DNA from: Strigomonas culicis | Taxonomy: Eukaryota > Euglenozoa > Kinetoplastea > Trypanosomatida > Trypanosomatidae | Length of the DNA stretch: 16,117 bases | Direction: 5' to 3' | Assembly (NCBI GenBank): GCA_000482145.1 | Contig: AUXH01000446.1 | Location: 1 to 16,117 of the forward strand | Part shown: positions 14,299 to 16,117 of the stretch, piece after piece | Position numbering within the stretch: the stretch's first letter is position 1 | Layout: each line of letters starts with the position of its first letter | Translations under genes and position numbers: made by a program | Notes under the pieces: model-generated | Seen by the model: only the letters and a program-made list of their open reading frames with translations | The model's database searches: none | Told to the model about the DNA's origin: nothing

Positions 14299-16117
14299 AT
14301 GTCCGCATCTTCCCACATGCGCATACGTTCGCCGCAAGTGGCTGTCTCGTTTGCGACACTCGCTATACTGCTGTTCTGTCTTTCTGTGGTGTGTACCTCT
14401 CTAGCGGCACAAACTGTGATCTCCATCGACGGTAGTTTTTCCTTGTCGGATGAAGTTGTCAACGGTTCTGTATACAACGTGAGCACCATGACGACTTCGT
14501 CAAAGACTTCACTGAACTACATCACGGACTGCACAATCCAAGGGAACGGCATCGGCTTCACGGCGTTTGCCAGCTCTGTTTCAAGCACCTCCATTCCGGT
14601 GTTCAACCTGACCATGGCACAGACGACTGTCAACAACGCTACGATTCTGATCACTGGATACTACCCACCATACTCTACCATGACGGTCTCATACACTTCC
14701 GCCACGATGCAGGACACCACTCCGTTGTTTGACTTTCGAAACATTGTGCCGGATAACCACGTTGTGGTGTATATTCTGGAGACGACCGTGACATGGGATG
14801 AGGATGGCGATGGAGGAGACGTGCTTCTCTTTGGTGGGGAGAACCGCCAACTTGTCAAGTCCAACAGTGGTTTTTACATGGTGAACACGCATGCCACTTA
14901 CGCTGCGCACATCCTGCACCAAGTCTTACCCCAGTGCACGTCCTCAGTGTACTGTCTGGACGTGTACAATGGACTCATTGCCATCGATGTGGCCACGTGC
15001 GTGAGCTGCACCGGCGAGTTTTTGCGGAGCGAACAGACGGGGCGATTCTTCAGTGGATCGAACGGCGGTGTTCTTCGCATATCCAACTGCACCTCGGTGG
15101 GCGGCCAGCCGTTTATCTACGCTGCCGGTCTGGACGCTACGGAGTTTTCTACTACCGGAAATATCATTTTTTACGGCATTACGGTGGACAGCACCTTTAT
15201 CGGCAGCGGATCTGCACTGCCTCGTGCCACGACCTACTCCTATTACTCGTTCATGCACATTAATGTTGTGTCGATGGGGCGCACCACAAAGATGCCAACG
15301 ACCGCTGGTACCCAAAAAGCCATCTGGGCGGGTAACATAACATTGAATGGCACTCTCATGACGTCCCTCTCTGATCTCACGACTAATTACATCACCACGT
15401 ATTACTTCCTCGATGCCTATGGCAATGTAACGGAAAAAACGGGAAGCCCTAATTACACGGAAACGATCGGATCGCCTTCCTCTGTATTCTGTGCGCGCCC
15501 GGGCTTTTCGAGTGCATCGTGGGAGATCTTGGACACCTGGGAACGCTCGTCGTGCGTCTGTGGCAGTGGCACGTACGGCCCCTACTGCACACAGGTGATG
15601 GACCCTGTCTCGTACTACGTGAACTACAACGCGGCGGACGCGGAGGTGACGTGCGATGTGCCGCACTGCACGACGTGCATGGCCATGTCGTCCACGCAGT
15701 GCACGGAGTGCGATGCTGGCTACAAGCTGAACAGCACGACGTGCGTGGCGAAGGGCTGCACGGCGGACCACTGCTCCGCGTGCGTGTTCGACTCGGAGCA
15801 CAACTGCACTGTGTGCGACGCCGGGTACAAGCTGGACAGCGACAACATCACGTGCACGGCGAAGGTGTGCGGCGTGGCTAATTGTGCGACCTGCGTCTTT
15901 GACACGGAGGACAAGTGCGAGGTGTGTACGGGCAACTACAAGCGCGGTGCGGACAACGTGTCGTGTGAGGCCATGACGTGCAGCGTCGCGAACTGCGACA
16001 CGTGTGTGACGGAGAAGGGCAGCGTGTGCCAGAACTGCAGCACAAACTACAAGCTGAAGAGCGACGGCACGTGCACGGAGAAGGTCTGTCAGGCAGCCAA
16101 TTGTGCTGCATGCGTGT
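14299..16117 (+). CDS. Cysteine-rich surface-antigen-like protein, 3'-partial
   Basis: The frame is open from ATG 14299 to the right edge (606 codons visible, no stop). Residues 1-37 are an N-terminal signal sequence with a hydrophobic core ending CTSLAA. Residues 38 to about 415 are a Ser/Thr/Asn-rich, beta-like ectodomain with many N-glycosylation sequons. A CVCGSGTYGPYC turn near 420-431 leads, from about 452, into tandem growth-factor-receptor/furin-type repeats of 35-37 residues. They have the form C-x4-HC/NC-xx-C-x(6-8)-C-xx-C-xxx-YKL-x(n)-C and begin at bases 15652, 15757, 15868, 15979 and 16087. The fifth is cut by the window end. Domain order and several motifs match the gene at 4583-6052 (AIDYANCTSC versus AIDVATCVSC; TDPITSYV versus MDPVSYYV), so the two are divergent paralogues. 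Family members are expected at the parasite surface; whether a transmembrane or GPI tail follows cannot be seen. Confidence 0.8.
   Translation, partial: MSASSHMRIRSPQVAVSFATLAILLFCLSVVCTSLAAQTVISIDGSFSLSDEVVNGSVYNVSTMTTSSKTSLNYITDCTIQGNGIGFTAFASSVSSTSIPVFNLTMAQTTVNNATILITGYYPPYSTMTVSYTSATMQDTTPLFDFRNIVPDNHVVVYILETTVTWDEDGDGGDVLLFGGENRQLVKSNSGFYMVNTHATYAAHILHQVLPQCTSSVYCLDVYNGLIAIDVATCVSCTGEFLRSEQTGRFFSGSNGGVLRISNCTSVGGQPFIYAAGLDATEFSTTGNIIFYGITVDSTFIGSGSALPRATTYSYYSFMHINVVSMGRTTKMPTTAGTQKAIWAGNITLNGTLMTSLSDLTTNYITTYYFLDAYGNVTEKTGSPNYTETIGSPSSVFCARPGFSSASWEILDTWERSSCVCGSGTYGPYCTQVMDPVSYYVNYNAADAEVTCDVPHCTTCMAMSSTQCTECDAGYKLNSTTCVAKGCTADHCSACVFDSEHNCTVCDAGYKLDSDNITCTAKVCGVANCATCVFDTEDKCEVCTGNYKRGADNVSCEAMTCSVANCDTCVTEKGSVCQNCSTNYKLKSDGTCTEKVCQAANCAACV
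15652..16117 (+). repeat. Tandem Cys-rich coding repeats (about 105-111 bp unit)
   Basis: At least four full units and one partial unit, with starts spaced 105, 111, 111 and 108 bp. Cys positions and a YK(L/R) motif are kept, while the residues between vary. The array is still running at the window edge, so its copy number is unknown. Confidence 0.85.

Noticed and set aside
14944..15801. 285-codon ORF on the minus strand
   Set aside because: It is a shadow of the Cys-rich gene. The Arg/His/Val-rich composition is what antisense of Cys/Thr/Gly-rich GC-high codons gives, and the plus frame has a signal peptide and regular Cys spacing.
1..16117. CRISPR array, insertion sequence or phage-type system
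   Set aside because: The only regular repeats are in-frame coding repeats (LRR, Cys units) and microsatellites. No spacer-repeat pattern, transposase or bacterial operon is seen.

Overview
The window looks like nuclear DNA of a trypanosomatid (or close kinetoplastid) protozoan, but the genus cannot be fixed from sequence alone. Four things point there. All recognisable genes lie on the + strand in one row, are intronless, and are separated by 0.5-1.6 kb spacers. The spacers are AT-rich and full of long T or TC runs followed by AG, which is the layout of trans-splice acceptors in polycistronic units. Coding regions are clearly richer in GC than the spacers. The gene families (ESAG3-like glycosyltransferase, long Leu-rich-repeat protein, cysteine-rich 'surface antigen-like' proteins) are typical of kinetoplastid surface-related loci. 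No bacterial features (Shine-Dalgarno operons, IS elements, CRISPR, tRNA or rRNA) were seen.

Layout, left to right: (1) 2-1510, the 3' part of a DXD-type glycosyltransferase resembling the PLOD/procollagen glycosyltransferase fold and kinetoplastid ESAG3 proteins; its 5' end is off the window. (2) 2095-4008, a complete nodulin-like major facilitator transporter. (3) 4583-6052, a complete, short, secreted-type cysteine-rich surface-antigen-like protein with no visible membrane anchor. (4) 6053-7119, a very AT-rich spacer with TA and AT-rich low-complexity repeats. (5) 7120-7971, a conserved-looking hypothetical protein whose upstream in-frame extension is probably a polypyrimidine splice signal. 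(6) 7972-9465, a 1.5 kb spacer with possible gene remnants. (7) 9466-12744, a 1092-residue Leu-rich-repeat protein built from a strict 45-residue (135 bp) double repeat, including a 132 bp perfect tandem duplication. (8) 12745-14298, another long spacer with a strong but apparently orphan splice signal and small ORFs. (9) 14299 to the right edge, a second, larger cysteine-rich surface-antigen-like gene with growth-factor-receptor-type Cys repeats, still open at base 16117.

The two cysteine-rich proteins are divergent paralogues: the same signal-peptide, beta-rich and Cys-rich domain order, with alignable motifs. They flank the LRR gene and the hypothetical gene. With the glycosyltransferase upstream, the locus looks like an accessory surface/secretory gene island. 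That common purpose is inference: kinetoplastid neighbours are co-transcribed whatever their function. I found no clear evidence of a wholly new biological system. The strongest signals for follow-up are the homogenised 135 bp LRR array, the anchored-versus-unanchored Cys-rich pair, and the spacers with orphan splice signals and possible gene relics.
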